Source: JACCZX01 sp963807155 (GTDB lineage: Bacteria; Pseudomonadota; Gammaproteobacteria; Burkholderiales; Burkholderiaceae_F). Taken from it: 64,000 nt of DNA. Below, piece by piece: positions 8,735 to 18,700 of the stretch (its first letter is position 1; each line of letters starts with the position of its first letter). The notes beneath the pieces are model-generated. The model was not told the DNA's origin, did not search any database, and saw only the letters and a program-made list of their open reading frames with translations. The stretch covers positions 1 to 64,000 of the forward strand of contig CAWEAZ010000029.1 in the NCBI GenBank assembly GCA_963807155.1. Direction: 5' to 3'. A program made the position numbers and the translations under genes.

Positions 8735-9688
8735 CTACTTGTACATCTTCGTCGCGCCTCCAATGGCCTTCCACGCCGAGTGGCCGCCCTTCATGTACCG
8801 CGCGTCGAAGCCGGCATCACGCAACGCGACGGCGGTTTGGCATCCGACGTGAAATCCATACACGCAGAATGTCACCACCGGTTCTGATTTCGAAAGCTCT
8901 CCGGCCCATTCCTGCACGCGCTCGGGATCACGCCACTGAGCGCCGTCCATGATGTCCTGCGTGCGGGAAACGTAATACTGCGGCCGAGCATCAATGATCT
9001 GGACGGGTTTGCCGGCATCGAGCATCGCCCTGACCTCTTCCGGAGAAACGCCCGGTACATCCGCGAACTCCTCTTGCACGAGCGGGCGTGGCGGCGCGAC
9101 CTTGGACGCATCCTCGTAACGACCCTGCACCGCTTTCCAGTCGACGTTGCGCAGGAAAGCCTCGATGTACGCCTTTGCGTTGGCGCCGAAGTCGATGTGG
9201 AAAGCATGCTCGTACATGTCAAGCGCAAAGATCGGAATGCCGCCCGCGATTGCCTGGCTGTGATCGGATGCGTACTGGTTGATTAGCCGACCGTCGCGCG
9301 GCACGTAAACGAGCACCACCCACCCCGAACCGCCTGCCAGTCCATTCGCCATTGCAACGAACTCGTTGCGCCAGCGGTCTACCGAACCAAAATCCCGAGC
9401 CAGTACCTGCTTAAGTGTCTCGGTCGGTTTCCCATCTCCGCCCAGGCACGCGAAATACAGCTCGTGCAGCAACGTGGAGTTGAGCGCGATCAGTTCTTCG
9501 CGCTTCAGACTATTGACGACGTACGGCGCAGTACTGGCGTAATCGAGCGACTCGAGCTTTTCCGTGATTGCGTTCAGCTTGCGTAAGGCGCCGCCGTAGT
9601 TGTTTTCATAGTGGCTTTCGATCAGCTGCTTCGACAATCCGTTCAAGACCCAAGGGCGACAGTAGATAGGTGCCAGCTGGTATCGCAT
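8735..9688 (-). CDS. Fe/Mn superoxide dismutase fused to a C-terminal rhodanese domain
   Basis: A 317-residue two-domain protein. Residues 1-195 are Fe/Mn SOD with the four metal ligands in place: His26, His75, Asp157 and His161 (in ALDMYEHAFHIDFG). The second-shell positions usually His30 and Tyr34 are Asn30 and Ala34 (ESHYENNYGGALRKLN). Residues about 210-315 are a rhodanese domain with catalytic Cys275 in VVTFCVYGFH. There is no signal peptide, so it should be cytosolic. GGGGA ahead of the ATG is a plausible RBS. It is convergent with the thiolase, 3 bp apart. Dismutase activity and metal choice are inferred; the rhodanese partner suggests persulfide or sulfite chemistry. Confidence 0.88.
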   Translation of the reverse strand: MRYQLAPIYCRPWVLNGLSKQLIESHYENNYGGALRKLNAITEKLESLDYASTAPYVVNSLKREELIALNSTLLHELYFACLGGDGKPTETLKQVLARDFGSVDRWRNEFVAMANGLAGGSGWVVLVYVPRDGRLINQYASDHSQAIAGGIPIFALDMYEHAFHIDFGANAKAYIEAFLRNVDWKAVQGRYEDASKVAPPRPLVQEEFADVPGVSPEEVRAMLDAGKPVQIIDARPQYYVSRTQDIMDGAQWRDPERVQEWAGELSKSEPVVTFCVYGFHVGCQTAVALRDAGFDARYMKGGHSAWKAIGGATKMYK

Positions 9689-9864
9689 CTTGTCCCCTTT
9701 TCAATTTTCTATGTAGAGATCGATACAGTACAGTAATAATATCTACAAAGCAATGGCCGCGGAGACAAAATCTGGACGACCCGCGCCTGATTGCCGCGAC
9801 GACGAGCCAGCCAAACTAAGGGTGAACCGGGCGACGCCGCCTGGCGTCGCCTCTATCGGTTCGA

Positions 9865-10471
9865 CTAGAGCGGCGCGATCTGCACCTTGCGGAACTTGAT
9901 CACACCCGCCGCGTATTGCAACGCAATCGGGCCGCTCGCCAACTTGCTGTCCTGAATATCGGCGGTGACGACCCCGTTCAGCGTCAACTGTCAAGCGCGT
10001 TCCCTTGACCGTGACGTCGTACGTGTTCCACTTGCCGCCCGCCTTCGGCATCGGCGATACCGGGGAGAGGTGAACGATGGATCCGGTGCCAAACGTCGGA
10101 TCCGGGCGCTGATCAAAGACGTTGGCCTCGTAGCACGTCCGGTCGGTCAGATTCTTGATGTCGGCGCAACGCATGTAGATGCCGGAATTGGCGTCATCGC
10201 TTACCCAGAACTCGGCGCGGATCCGAAAGTCGGTGTACGAGTTTTTCGTGACAAGAAAACTGTTCGCCTTGTCGGTTTTCATGTCGGCCTGAATGGCACC
10301 GTCCACGACGCGCCAGTTGGCGTCGCCGACGCGGATCCAGTTATCGAGGCCGGTGCCGCCGTCGATCAGCGTGACCCATTTGGGATCGCTCTGGCTCGAT
10401 GGGGTTGCGCAACCCAGCGCCGCGAACAGGACGGCAAGAAGTGTCGCGACGATCGAAAAGTGTCGATTCAT
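9865..10471 (-). CDS. DUF1080 (3-keto-disaccharide hydrolase-like) lipoprotein, frameshifted
   Basis: From the ATG at 10471: a lipoprotein signal ending LFAALGC, then WVTLIDGGTGLDNWIRVGDA, the N-terminal signature of DUF1080 concanavalin-like domains. NSGIYMRCADIKNLTDRTCYE and GKWNTYDVTVKGTRLTV follow. A one-base insertion near 9988 shifts the frame; after it the sequence continues TLNGVVTADIQDSKLASGPI and ends IKFRKVQIAPL at a TAG at 9865. About 200 residues when repaired. Likely an exported carbohydrate-active or carbohydrate-binding protein; the substrate is unknown. 9689-9864 holds no gene that I can see. Confidence 0.75.
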
Positions 10472-10544
10472 GGCGTCTCCGTGGTTCTGAGGTGTCAGCG
10501 ATATATTGGCAAGTTGAACGTTCTCCAGCAAGGGAGATGCCAAC

Positions 10545-10928
10545 ATGAGCATCCGGTTCAACCACACCATCGTCTGGTGCCGCGACCAGCAGCGCTCCTC
10601 AACATTTCTGGCGGAAATCCTCGGTTTGCCCGCGCCTACCCGCTTCGGGCCCTTTCTGGTCGTCAAACTCGACGACGGGGCGTCGCTCGACTTTGATCAG
10701 GTCGAAGGAGATGTCGCGTTTCAGCACTACGCGTTTCTGATCGACGAAGACGATTTCGATTCCATCTTCGGCCGCATTCGGGAGCGTGGGCTTCAGTACT
10801 GGGCCGATCCCGGCAAGAAGCGTGCGAGCGAGATCTATCACCACAACGGCGGGCGCGGGTTTTACTTCGACAGTCCGGACGGTCACTTGCTGGAAGTCCT
10901 CACGCAGCCGTATGCAAGCAGTTCGTGA
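10545..10928 (+). CDS. VOC-family (glyoxalase/dioxygenase-fold) protein
   Basis: A 127-residue vicinal-oxygen-chelate protein with two betaalphabetabetabeta modules: FNHTIVWCRDQQRSSTFLAEILGLPAP, and the closing GRGFYFDSPDGHLLEVLTQPY typical of the family's metal-ligand Glu. His in the first module (NHTIVW) and Glu near the C-terminus are candidate ligands. An AGGGAG RBS precedes the ATG. It is divergent from the DUF1080 gene. The substrate is unknown. Confidence 0.8.
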   Translation: MSIRFNHTIVWCRDQQRSSTFLAEILGLPAPTRFGPFLVVKLDDGASLDFDQVEGDVAFQHYAFLIDEDDFDSIFGRIRERGLQYWADPGKKRASEIYHHNGGRGFYFDSPDGHLLEVLTQPYASSS

Positions 10929-11010
10929 AGCTATCAACGGCTAGCGCGTTGCGCGGTAGCGGCGGATCAGGGCGTTAGTCGAACTGTCGTGTGCGAGCTC
11001 CGGCTCCGAG

Positions 11011-12588
11011 CTAGCAGTCGAGCTCAGCCGCCGTGCGCATCGCCAGCGCCTTTCCGAGTTCGACACCCCATTGGTCGAATGAATCGATGTTCCAAATGGA
11101 GCCTTGCACAAACACGCTGTGCTCGTACAGAGCTACCAGCGCGCCGAGCGTGTGCGGCGTCAGCCGCTCGGCAAGAATCGTATTGCTCGGCTGATTGCCC
11201 CGGAAGGAACGGTGCGCCACCAGTGCGTCGGCGGTGCCCTCGGCCCGCACCTGCTCGGGCGTCTTGCCGAACGCCAGCGCTTCGCCTTGCGCGAACAGAT
11301 TCGCCATTAACAGATCGTGCTGGTTGCCGAGCGGATTGTCGGTGCGGCAAAAACCGATGAAGTCGCTCGGCACGAAACGCGTTCCCTGATGAAGCAGCTG
11401 GAAGAACGAATGCTGACCGTTGGTGCCAGGCTCACCCCAAATGACCGGCGCCGTTTGCCAGTCGACCGCCGCGCCATCGACGGTGACACGCTTGCCGTTG
11501 CTTTCCATGATCAGCTGCTGAAGATATGCGGGAAAGCGTTTTAGATATTGCTCGTACGGAAGCACGGCGGTCGTCGTAGCGCCGAAGAAATTGTTGTTCC
11601 AGATTGCGAGCATCCCGTGCAGCCAGGGAAGATTGCGCGCGGGAGGTGCGGTGCGGAAGTGCTCGTCCATCGCACGGAACCCGGCAAGCATCGCTCGAAA
11701 TTGATCGGCGCCGATCGCCAGCATGATCGAGAGCCCAACGGCAGAACCCATCGAGTACCGCCCGCCGACCCAATCCCAGAACTCGAACATGTTGCCGGCG
11801 TCGATGCCGAACTTGACGACTTCGGCCTTGTTGGTCGAGACCGCGACGAAGTGTTTCGATATCGCGGCTTCATCACCGATCGCGTTCAGGCACCACTGCC
11901 GTGCAGCGCGCGCATTGGTCAATGTCTCCAACGTCGTGAACGTTTTCGAGCAGACGATGAACAGCGTTTCATCGGGTTCCAGATCGCGCACCGCTTCGAT
12001 GAAATCGGTGCCATCAATGTTGGAGACGAAGCGAAACGTCATGTCGCGCCGGCTGTAATGCCGAAGCGCTTCATAAGCCATTACCGGGCCGAGGTCCGAG
12101 CCGCCGATTCCTATATTGACTACGTTGCGGATACGTTTGCCGCGATGGCCTTTCCATTCACCGTTGCGGACACGATCGCTGAAGCCCGACATCCGGTCGA
12201 GCACCGCGTGCACGTCGGGCACGACATCGTGCCCGTCGACGAAGATGCGTTCGCTGCGTGGCGCTCGCAATGCAACGTGCAGTACCGGGCGCTGCTCGGT
12301 CACGTTGATTTTCTCGCCGTTGAACATCGCTTCGGTACGCGGGCGCACTCCGCACGCCTCGGCGAGCTCGAACAAAAGCCGCAGTGTTTCGTCGTTGATG
12401 CGGTTTTTGGAATAGTCCAGATACAGTCCGGCCGCTTCGGCGGCGAAGCGCTCGCCGCGTCCGGGATCGTCTGCGAACAGTTCGCGCAAATGTTGCGGCT
12501 CGATTTGCAGGTAATGCAGCAGCAGCGCACGCCACTGCGGTCGCTCGATCAACGACGGCGCAGGATCTGCGCGAATCGCGGTCGGCAC
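11011..12588 (-). CDS. pgi: Glucose-6-phosphate isomerase
   Basis: About 525 residues from a GTG at 12588, chosen because it begins 4 bases after the tal stop; the open frame extends further upstream only through tal. The NVVNIGIGGSDLGPVMAYEAL segment and GGRYSMGSAVGLSIMLAIG (Pgi signature 1) are clear. So are NGKRVTVDG and VIWGEPGTNGQHSFFQLLHQG, with the catalytic His-containing loop. It ends WGVELGKALAMR. Interconverts glucose-6-phosphate and fructose-6-phosphate. tal-pgi form one minus-strand operon, with zwf upstream beyond one plus-strand gene. Confidence 0.93.
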   Translation of the reverse strand: MPTAIRADPAPSLIERPQWRALLLHYLQIEPQHLRELFADDPGRGERFAAEAAGLYLDYSKNRINDETLRLLFELAEACGVRPRTEAMFNGEKINVTEQRPVLHVALRAPRSERIFVDGHDVVPDVHAVLDRMSGFSDRVRNGEWKGHRGKRIRNVVNIGIGGSDLGPVMAYEALRHYSRRDMTFRFVSNIDGTDFIEAVRDLEPDETLFIVCSKTFTTLETLTNARAARQWCLNAIGDEAAISKHFVAVSTNKAEVVKFGIDAGNMFEFWDWVGGRYSMGSAVGLSIMLAIGADQFRAMLAGFRAMDEHFRTAPPARNLPWLHGMLAIWNNNFFGATTTAVLPYEQYLKRFPAYLQQLIMESNGKRVTVDGAAVDWQTAPVIWGEPGTNGQHSFFQLLHQGTRFVPSDFIGFCRTDNPLGNQHDLLMANLFAQGEALAFGKTPEQVRAEGTADALVAHRSFRGNQPSNTILAERLTPHTLGALVALYEHSVFVQGSIWNIDSFDQWGVELGKALAMRTAAELDC

Positions 12589-12592
12589 GTCG

Positions 12593-13684
12593 CTACTTGG
12601 CGCCGGCCACGGCGAGTGCTTCACTTTTTTCGGCGATGCGTCGCAAGAGCGCGTTCCACGACTTGACGAACGCCTGCGCGCCCTCTTGCTGCAGCTGTGC
12701 GGCGAGCGCGTCGACGTCGATGCCTGCTTTGACAAAGCTTGCGATCACCGCTTCGGCGTCGCCGCCGTCCTCGGGCATCACGCCGTGCAACTGGCCGTGC
12801 TCGGCAAAGGCGAGCAAGGTTTTTTCGGGGATCGTGTTGATCGTGTCGGGAGCCGCGAGCGCTTCGACGTACATCGTCGCTGATGCGTTGGGATCCTTGG
12901 TCCCTGTGCTGCCCCAGAGCAGCCGCTGCGGCTGCGCGCCGGCGTCAGCGAGCTTGCGCCAGCGCGGGGACGCCAACAGCTCGCGATACGCACGGTAAGT
13001 CCGCCGAGCTATTGCGATGCCAAGGCGGTTGCGCAACGGTGCTGGCACCTTGTCGCTGACTGCCCGATCCCAGCGGCTGACGAATACCGACGCCACCGAG
13101 CTGACTCGCGCATCGAGTCCTGCAGCCAACCGTCGCTCGATCCCGCGCAGGTAAGCCTCGGCTGACGCCAGATATTGCTCGCGCGAAAACAGCAACGTGA
13201 CGTTGATCGGTACACCGGCGAAGATCGATTCCTCGATCGCCGGTACGCCCGCGGGCGTACCGGGAATCTTGACGAACAGATTGGCGCGGCCCGCTTGCTG
13301 ATAAATCTGGGCTGCTGCTTCGATGCTGCCTGCAGTGTCGTCAGCCAGCAGCGGCGACAACTCCATCGAAACCCAGCCATCGACGCGATGGGTCGCATCG
13401 AAGATCGGCTTGAACAGATCGGCCGCTCGACGCAAATCTTCCAGCGCGAGCTCGACGAACAGCGCTTCGCCCGATTTTCCGGCCGCCGCCTTGGTGCGGA
13501 TACCGTCGTCGTACGTGTCGCCGGCGCCGATCGCCTCGTCGAAGATCGTCGGATTCGATGTCAGCCCGGTGACCGAGAACTCGTCGATGTAGCGACGCAA
13601 CGTACCGTCGTCGAGGATTCGGCGCGAAATGTTGTCGAGCCAGATACTCTGGCCAAGATCGTGTAGACGTTGCGTGTTGTTCAT
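12593..13684 (-). CDS. tal: Transaldolase
   Basis: A 363-residue transaldolase of the longer type. The N-terminal QSIWLDNISRRILDDGTLRR and SVTGLTSNPTIFDEAI are the family's first signature. NLFVKIPGTPAGVPAIEESI carries the Schiff-base Lys region, and INVTLLFSREQYLASAEAYLRG follows. It transfers a dihydroxyacetone unit between sugar phosphates in the non-oxidative pentose phosphate branch. Four bases separate its stop from the pgi start, indicating tight co-translation. Confidence 0.92.
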   Translation of the reverse strand: MNNTQRLHDLGQSIWLDNISRRILDDGTLRRYIDEFSVTGLTSNPTIFDEAIGAGDTYDDGIRTKAAAGKSGEALFVELALEDLRRAADLFKPIFDATHRVDGWVSMELSPLLADDTAGSIEAAAQIYQQAGRANLFVKIPGTPAGVPAIEESIFAGVPINVTLLFSREQYLASAEAYLRGIERRLAAGLDARVSSVASVFVSRWDRAVSDKVPAPLRNRLGIAIARRTYRAYRELLASPRWRKLADAGAQPQRLLWGSTGTKDPNASATMYVEALAAPDTINTIPEKTLLAFAEHGQLHGVMPEDGGDAEAVIASFVKAGIDVDALAAQLQQEGAQAFVKSWNALLRRIAEKSEALAVAGAK

Positions 13685-13735
13685 TCGACTTCCAGTAAAA
13701 GATAAGATGGAATCCCGCCGGTCGCAGGAGTGCTA

Positions 13736-14182
13736 ATGAAGTTTCTGTCTCTCGTAATGCTAGCGCTTGCGGTTGTTGGATGCTCTACCCAAGCCCCATC
13801 ATCCCCCGATTGGGAACAGCAGATTCGCGCGGCCGAGGAACGTCACCGGATTGCCTTCCTTACCAACGACGTGGGCGCACTCGACGCGATGTTCTCGGAT
13901 GACTTCCTCGTCAATAGTCCGCAGAACAGGGTCATCGACAAGGGTGCGTTGCTGGGAATGGTTCGGGGCGGCGTGCTTGCTATTTCTTCCTTTGACCAGA
14001 AAATCGAAAGTGTTCGCCGTTACGGCGATATCGTCACGGTGATGGGAGAAGATCGCGTGGTCTATGCAGCGCCCTCTCCGATCGCCGGCCAGGCACATCG
14101 GCGAAGATTCACTGACATTTGGCAGCTTCGAGGCACCGACTGGCGCTTTGTCGCGCGCCAAGCCAGCATTACGACGCCGTAG
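13736..14182 (+). CDS. DUF4440/NTF2-like lipoprotein
   Basis: About 148 residues. The signal MKFLSLVMLALAVVGC ends in a lipobox Cys, placing the protein in an envelope membrane. The mature part (EERHRIAFLTNDVGALDAMFSDDFLV, then a conical barrel ending RRRFTDIWQLRGTDWRFVARQAS) is the NTF2-like DUF4440 pattern. The ATG at 13736 is preferred over the GTG at 13730 because GGAG at 13727-13730 is then properly spaced. Divergent from tal and convergent with zwf. Function unknown. Confidence 0.75.
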   Translation: MKFLSLVMLALAVVGCSTQAPSSPDWEQQIRAAEERHRIAFLTNDVGALDAMFSDDFLVNSPQNRVIDKGALLGMVRGGVLAISSFDQKIESVRRYGDIVTVMGEDRVVYAAPSPIAGQAHRRRFTDIWQLRGTDWRFVARQASITTP

Positions 14183-14203
14183 CCTGCGAGTCGACGCGCC
14201 TGT

Positions 14204-15643
14204 CTAGCACGGCGGCACCTCGCGCTGCGGGTCGTGCCAGCCCTCATGGCCGGCGATAACCTTCGCCGCCGCCGGCGGACCCCACGTGCCTGGATCGTAT
14301 TCATCAACCGGTGGAGGCTCGTGAAGGATCGGATCGACCACGCACCACGCCGCTTCGACGCTGTCGTCGCGCGTGAATAGCGATGTGTCGCCGGTAATTG
14401 CGTCTCCCAGCAGTCGTTCGTATGGCAAATCCTCGCTCGCCGGCGAACGGCGCGCAACCAATTCCACCGGCTCGCCCCGCATTTCATCGCCGGGACGCTT
14501 GACTCGCGCGCCAATCGAGATCACGACCTCCGGACTGAGCCGGAAGCGAAAGTAGTTCGATTGATTAGGGTCGGTACGGTCGAAGATTGCCAGTGGTGGA
14601 AGCTTCAGATCGACTTTTACTTCGGTGGCGGTGATTGGCAGGCGCTTGCCCGCGCGGATGTAGAACGGAACACCGGCCCAGCGCCAGGTATCGATGCGCA
14701 ACCTCAGCGCCGCAAATGTCTCGACCTGTGAATCGGGCGCAACGCCCGGTTCGTCACGGTAACCGCGAAATTGTCCGCGCACGACTTGCTTCGGATCGAG
14801 CGGCCGCATGGCCCGAAACAAGCGCAGCTTTTCCGAGCGCATCGACTCCGGGTCGCGTCCGACCGGCGCGTCCATCGCCAGCAATGCAATCACCTGCAGC
14901 AAATGGTTCTGGACGACATCGCGAACCGCACCGACTTCCTCGTAAAAACGGCCGCGGCCTTCCACGCCGAAGGTCTCAGCCATCGTGATCTGCACGTTGT
15001 CGATGTAATTGCGGTTCCAGATCGGTTCCAGGAACGAGTTCGCAAAGCGAAAGTACAAAAGATTCTGCACCGCCTCTTTGCCGAGGTAATGGTCGATACG
15101 AAACACCGAAGATTCCGAAAACACTTCGTGCAACGTGCGATTCAGCGCCTTCGCGGAAGCGAGGTCGCGTCCGAACGGCTTCTCGACGATGACGCGGGCA
15201 TCGGTTGCGCAGCCTGCGTGCGCCAACCCCTGAACGACGGTGCCGAACATGCTGGGAGGGATCGCCAAATAATGCAGGGGCCGCGTGGCGTCTCCGAGCG
15301 CCTGCCGCAGACGCACGTAGGTATCGGGCTCCGCATAATCGCCATCGACAAAACGAAGCTGTGCGGACAGCTTGGCGAATGCAGCCTCATCGACGCCGCC
15401 ATTGTTCTGCAGCGACTCGCGTGCGCGCGCGCGCAGCTTGTCGAGCGACCATCCGGCGCGAGCGATGCCGATAATCGGCATATCGAGCTCGCCGTGCCGG
15501 ATCATCGCCTGCAGGGCCGGAAAAATTTTCTTGTAGGCCAGATCACCGGTCGCGCCGAAGAAAACAAAAGCATCCGATTGGGGCGGTGGCATCCTGATCC
15601 TGCTCGCTGGTACCGGCTTAGGATAGTGCAGCGCCAATGGCAA
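14204..15643 (-). CDS. zwf: Glucose-6-phosphate 1-dehydrogenase
   Basis: 479 residues as read; an internal ATG at 15592 would give 462 residues and places the GATGDL nucleotide motif (FVFFGATGDLAYKKIF) close to the N-terminus, the usual arrangement. The active-site signature RIDHYLGKEAVQNLLYFRFA is intact, and the EKPFGRDLASAKALN segment supplies conserved substrate contacts. It oxidises glucose-6-phosphate to 6-phosphogluconolactone with NAD(P)+. With pgl and gnd at 2.9-4.5 kb the oxidative branch is complete in this window. Confidence 0.92.
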   Translation of the reverse strand: MPLALHYPKPVPASRIRMPPPQSDAFVFFGATGDLAYKKIFPALQAMIRHGELDMPIIGIARAGWSLDKLRARARESLQNNGGVDEAAFAKLSAQLRFVDGDYAEPDTYVRLRQALGDATRPLHYLAIPPSMFGTVVQGLAHAGCATDARVIVEKPFGRDLASAKALNRTLHEVFSESSVFRIDHYLGKEAVQNLLYFRFANSFLEPIWNRNYIDNVQITMAETFGVEGRGRFYEEVGAVRDVVQNHLLQVIALLAMDAPVGRDPESMRSEKLRLFRAMRPLDPKQVVRGQFRGYRDEPGVAPDSQVETFAALRLRIDTWRWAGVPFYIRAGKRLPITATEVKVDLKLPPLAIFDRTDPNQSNYFRFRLSPEVVISIGARVKRPGDEMRGEPVELVARRSPASEDLPYERLLGDAITGDTSLFTRDDSVEAAWCVVDPILHEPPPVDEYDPGTWGPPAAAKVIAGHEGWHDPQREVPPC

Positions 15644-15716
15644 CTCGGCGCCTCGAAGCAGACACTAGCAACTTGGTATCCTGCCGCTTCGCACACCAAC
15701 GTGTTGGACGTCTTAA

Positions 15717-18700
15717 TTGAGGGCGAGCAGCAGTTCCATCCTCGGGCACCTGACCCAATTTAAGACGCGTTTTTCTACCAGCGCCTTATCGCTTGCGTCG
15801 TCCGTCGAAGAAGCGCCATTGCGATCGGAGCTTTTTAGCGCCGATCAGATGGAGCAGTACGGCAAGACGCTCGCGGCCACGCACAAGATAACGTTCGCGG
15901 CGCACACGCGACCCGCTGCTCGCGCGGCTGGCCGACAACGAGAACAAGCTAATCGAAGTGTGCAATCTGCTGACCGAGTCTTTGTCGGTGCATCAGCGCA
16001 TCACGCCGGCCGGCGAATGGCTGATCGACAACTTCCATTTGATCGAAGAGCAGATCGCGACTGCGAAGCGGCATCTGCCGCGCGGCTACAGCCGCGAGCT
16101 TCCGCGTCTGGCCAGCGGGCCATCCGCCGGACTGCCGCGCGTCTACGACATTGCATTGGAAACGATCTCTCACGGCGATGGGCTGGTGGACGCGCAGCGC
16201 CTGAGCCGATTCGTCGCTGCTTATCAGACGGTGACTCGCACTAAAGCTCGGCGAGCTGTGGGCGATTCCGATCATGCTGCGGCTGGCGCTGATCGAGAAT
16301 CTGCGCCGCGTCGGTGTGCGCATGGCGGCGGCACGCGCCGATCGGGATCTGGCGAACGTCTGGGCCGACCAGATGATGGAGATGGCCGAGAGCGATCCCA
16401 AGAGCCTGATTCTGGTGATCGCCGACATGGCGCGCTCATCGCCGCCTCTCGACAGCGCCTTCGTGGCGGAGCTGACGCGTCGTCTACAGGGCCAGAGCCT
16501 CGCGCTGGCGCTGGCGCTAACGTGGATCGAGCAGCAGCTGGCCGAATCGCATCTGACGATCGACCACCTGGTGCAGCTGGAAGCCCAGCTGCAGGCGTCG
16601 CACCAGGTTTCGATCAGCAACAGCATCGGCAGCTTGCGCTTATTGAGCGCGATCGACTGGCGCGAGTTCGTCGAACAGATGAGCGTCGTCGAAAAAATAT
16701 TGCGCAACGACCCCGCCGGCGTTCATGCGTCAATGGAATTCGCAACGCGCGATAGCTACCGCCACGCGACCGAACAGATTGCAAGGCGCAGCACCTGGTC
16801 AGAGCCCGACGTGGCCGCCAAGGCAATCGAACTCGCGCAAGCGCGCCTGGACCCCACCGATTCGCGCACTGCGCATGTCGGTTTCTACCTCGTCGACGAG
16901 GGTTTGCCGGCGCTGGAGAGCGCGGTAGCCGTCAAGCGTTCTGCGCTCTACTCGCTGCTTGCCTTCGGCCGTCGATACCCACTTCCAATCTATCTTGGAG
17001 CGATTGTTGCGATCACGGGCGCACTGACCGCCGGCCTCCTAATGCGCGGCTATCCGCGGTTCACCGAACCGGGCGACGCTGGCATCGATCGCACTGCATG
17101 CGTTGGTCATCCTGTTGCTATTGCTGACGACCAGTCAACTCGCGGTCTCGATCGTCAATTGGCTCGTTACGCTTGTGGTGAAGCCGCGGTCATTACCGCG
17201 GATGGACTACAGCGAGGGCATCGCACCGCAAGCGCGCTCTTTGGTGGCGGTTCCGACTCTGCTGACCGATATCCCGAGCGTAGAAAATCTGATCGAAGCG
17301 CTCGAGGTGCGCTTTCTCGCCAATCGCGATGTGAATTTGCACTTCGCGCTGCTCACCGATTTTCCCGACGCAGACCAGGAATCGTTACCCACCGACGCAT
17401 CGCTGCTGCAACTGGCGCGCGATGGAATCGAGGCCCTTAATCGCACTTATGGTGGCGAGAAGGAATCACCGGGCGATATTTTCTATCTGCTGCATCGCCC
17501 ACGCCGCTGGAATCCGCAGCAGCGCGTCTGGATGGGCCGTGAGCGCAAGCGAGGCAAGCTCGGCGACTTGAATGCACTGCTGCGAGGTCATCCGGGCGAT
17601 GCATTTTCCTTGATCGTCGGCAACACTGAACCGCTGTCGCAGGTGAAGTACGTCATCACGCTCGACACGGATACGCAGTTACCACGGGATAGCGCGCGCC
17701 AGCTCGTAGGCGCAATGGCACACCCGCTCAACTGGCCCCAGTTCGATCGGCCGCCCTTCGCAGCACATGCCGATCCGGCGCATGCGGATCGCCCCAAGCC
17801 GGTCGCCCCCCGGCATGTCGTCACGACCGGCTACGGAATTCTGCAGCCACGCATTGCTGTCAGCCTGCCTGAGACTCGCCGCTCACCGTATGCGCGGCTC
17901 TACAGCGGCGAGCCCGGGCTCGACCCCTACACGCGCACGGTGTCGGATGTGTATCAGGACGCGTTTGGTGAAGGCTCGTTTATCGGCAAGGGCATTTACG
18001 ACGTCGATGCGTTTGAAACTGCGCTGGCCGATCGATTTCCTGACAACCGCATCCTGAGTCACGACCTGCTTGAAGGTTGTTTGGCGCGCTCGGGCCTGCT
18101 GAGCGACGTTGAGCTTTACGAACAATTTCCGTCGCGTTACAGCGCAGATGTCGAGCGCCGACATCGCTGGATCCGCGGCGACTGGCAACTAGTCGGCTGG
18201 CTGCGCCGGCGCGTACCGATGCCTGACGGACGTCGCGTGCCCAACCCGCTGTCATGGTTGTCGCAGTGGAAGATCTTCGACAACTTGCGGCGCAGTCTCG
18301 TGCCGGCGTCATTGCTATTGATGTTGCTCGTTGGCTGGGCCGCGCTGCCGCATCCGTGGCTATGGACCGCCGTTGTCTTCGCGGTGCTCTTATTGCCTGC
18401 GGTCGCCACTGCGTTGACCGACCTGCTGCGCAAGCCCAACGAGGCGCCTATCGAACAACATCTTGTGGCCGTCGCGCGCACTGCGCAAGTGCAGTTTGCG
18501 CAATCGCTGCTTGCGCTTGCATGGCTGCCTTATGAAGCGTTTTATTCTGTCGATGCAATCGTGCGGACGCTTTGGCGGACGCTGATCTCGCACCGACGTC
18601 TGCTCGAATGGAAGCCTTCGAGCATCGTCGAACGCCAGCTCGAAGACAGTCACAGCTTCGACTTGGCCGGCGGTCTATCGAACGATGTGGATCGCGCCGG

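Noticed and set aside
10930..11012. Possible terminator hairpin (AGCTC...GAGCT) between the VOC gene and pgi
   Set aside because: The stem is only about 5 bp and no T run follows.
11548..12666. 372-residue plus-strand frame opposite pgi
   Set aside because: It is the shadow of pgi, which has intact isomerase signatures over the same bases.
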